A DNA stretch of 7,104 bases, taken from assembly GCA_959608625.1 (NCBI GenBank), contig CAUHQV010000057.1, forward strand, positions 1 to 7,104, written 5' to 3'. Shown here one piece after another: positions 6,631 through 7,104 of the stretch. Position 1 is the first letter of the stretch. Every line of letters starts with the position of its first letter. Position numbers and translations under genes: made by a program. A model generated the notes under the pieces. The model worked only from the letters and a program-made list of their open reading frames with translations. It was not told the origin of the DNA and searched no databases. This stretch comes from an uncultured Flavobacteriales bacterium. GTDB taxonomy: Bacteria; Bacteroidota; Bacteroidia; Flavobacteriales; UBA1820.

Positions 6631-7104
6631 ATGAAAAAACTACTTTTCTTTACCTTTTTATGTGCGCTGGCCGGCATCTTTGGCCGGGTATCCGCACAGG
6701 ATGCCATCTCCGTGATCGAACGCTATAACAAAGCTATCAATGCCGGGCAAGTGGATATCGCAAAGACCAACATGATGGTAAAAATGACTATGGCTAATAT
6801 GGGAATGAAAATCCCTTGTACGATCATTTTGAGCAATCTTACCCATCGGATGCGGGCCGAAGCGGAAGTCAATGGGCAGAAAATGCGGGTGGTCATCGAC
6901 GGGAAAAAAGGATGGATGTCCGCTCCGGGTACAGGTATACAACCTTTATCGGCCGAACAGATCGAAAAGTACCAGAAACAATTTGATGTATTTTCGATGC
7001 TGAGATGGGATACCGAAGGTTATGATTTCGAATTGCTGGAACCCCGAACGGAGGATGGAAAAAAATATGACGCAGTAAAGGCCATAGCCCAAAAAGAGGA
7101 TGCA
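6631..7104 (+). CDS. exported LolA-like protein, 3' end beyond window
   Basis: An open frame from ATG 6631 runs without a stop to the last base (158 codons), so the C-terminus is missing. The start MKKLLFFTFLCALAGIFGRVSA is a signal peptide, with likely cleavage after Ala22 (V-S-A then Q). There is no lipobox Cys at the cleavage site, so a periplasmic or otherwise secreted protein is expected. After it come a short helix-like stretch (24-40), then alternating strands including a Met-rich one (six Met in 48-59), RMRAEAEVNGQKMRVVIDG (73-91) and KKGWMSAPGTG (92-102), followed by PLSAEQIEKYQKQ (105-117). The pattern of a conversion-sensitive strand, IDGKKGWM and a following helix resembles LolA/outer-membrane lipoprotein-sorting-like proteins. 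That is fold-level similarity only; no specific function is claimed. It lies 56 bp after the OPT stop, behind a terminator-like hairpin, so it probably has its own promoter, which I could not locate. Confidence 0.82.
   Translation, partial: MKKLLFFTFLCALAGIFGRVSAQDAISVIERYNKAINAGQVDIAKTNMMVKMTMANMGMKIPCTIILSNLTHRMRAEAEVNGQKMRVVIDGKKGWMSAPGTGIQPLSAEQIEKYQKQFDVFSMLRWDTEGYDFELLEPRTEDGKKYDAVKAIAQKEDA

Noticed and set aside
6623..6634. Three-codon ORF (ATG AAA TTA TGA) overlapping the start of the exported-protein gene as ATGA
   Set aside because: It could in principle be a minimal leader ORF, but three codons with no ribosome binding site are expected by chance and nothing else supports it.

Overview
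The window reads as ordinary chromosomal housekeeping DNA from a member of the Bacteroidetes, most likely a Bacteroidales of the Alistipes/Rikenellaceae kind. This is an inference from three things: moderately high GC by eye, start codons preceded by A-rich DNA rather than strong Shine-Dalgarno sites, and -7-like boxes resembling the Bacteroidetes consensus TAnnTTTG. The protein families (type 2 PyrF of about 275 residues, an Sfp-type phosphopantetheinyl transferase with a GIDIQ motif, a SerB with a long ACT-type N-terminus, a prokaryotic OPT transporter) fit that group. The genus cannot be fixed from the sequence alone.

Layout, all genes on the + strand. Positions 1-230 hold no gene I can support, but carry a dense block of inverted repeats: a 14-bp repeat pair at 22-35/61-74 and a 13-bp hairpin at 122-153. 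pyrF (231-1061) is followed after one base by an Sfp-type 4'-phosphopantetheinyl transferase (1063-1698), so the two are probably one transcript. A 100-bp gap with a candidate promoter leads to der (1799-3127), which ends in a clear intrinsic terminator (3134-3160). A second gap with a near-identical promoter-like box precedes serB (3306-4550). An OPT-family transporter (4571-6574) follows 20 bp later and is closed by a strong hairpin (6585-6613). The last gene (6631 to the window end) is cut by the edge. It encodes an exported protein that looks LolA-like.

The genes cover separate core tasks: the last step of UMP synthesis, activation of carrier proteins, 50S ribosome assembly, the last step of serine synthesis, small-peptide or related solute uptake, and a secreted envelope protein. 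There is no mobile element, CRISPR array, tRNA or rRNA, and I see no convincing new multi-gene system. The points most worth a second look are the repeat block at the left end, the 15/17-base promoter match between der and serB, the Gln at a usual metal-ligand position of the phosphopantetheinyl transferase, and the methionine-rich strand in the truncated exported protein.
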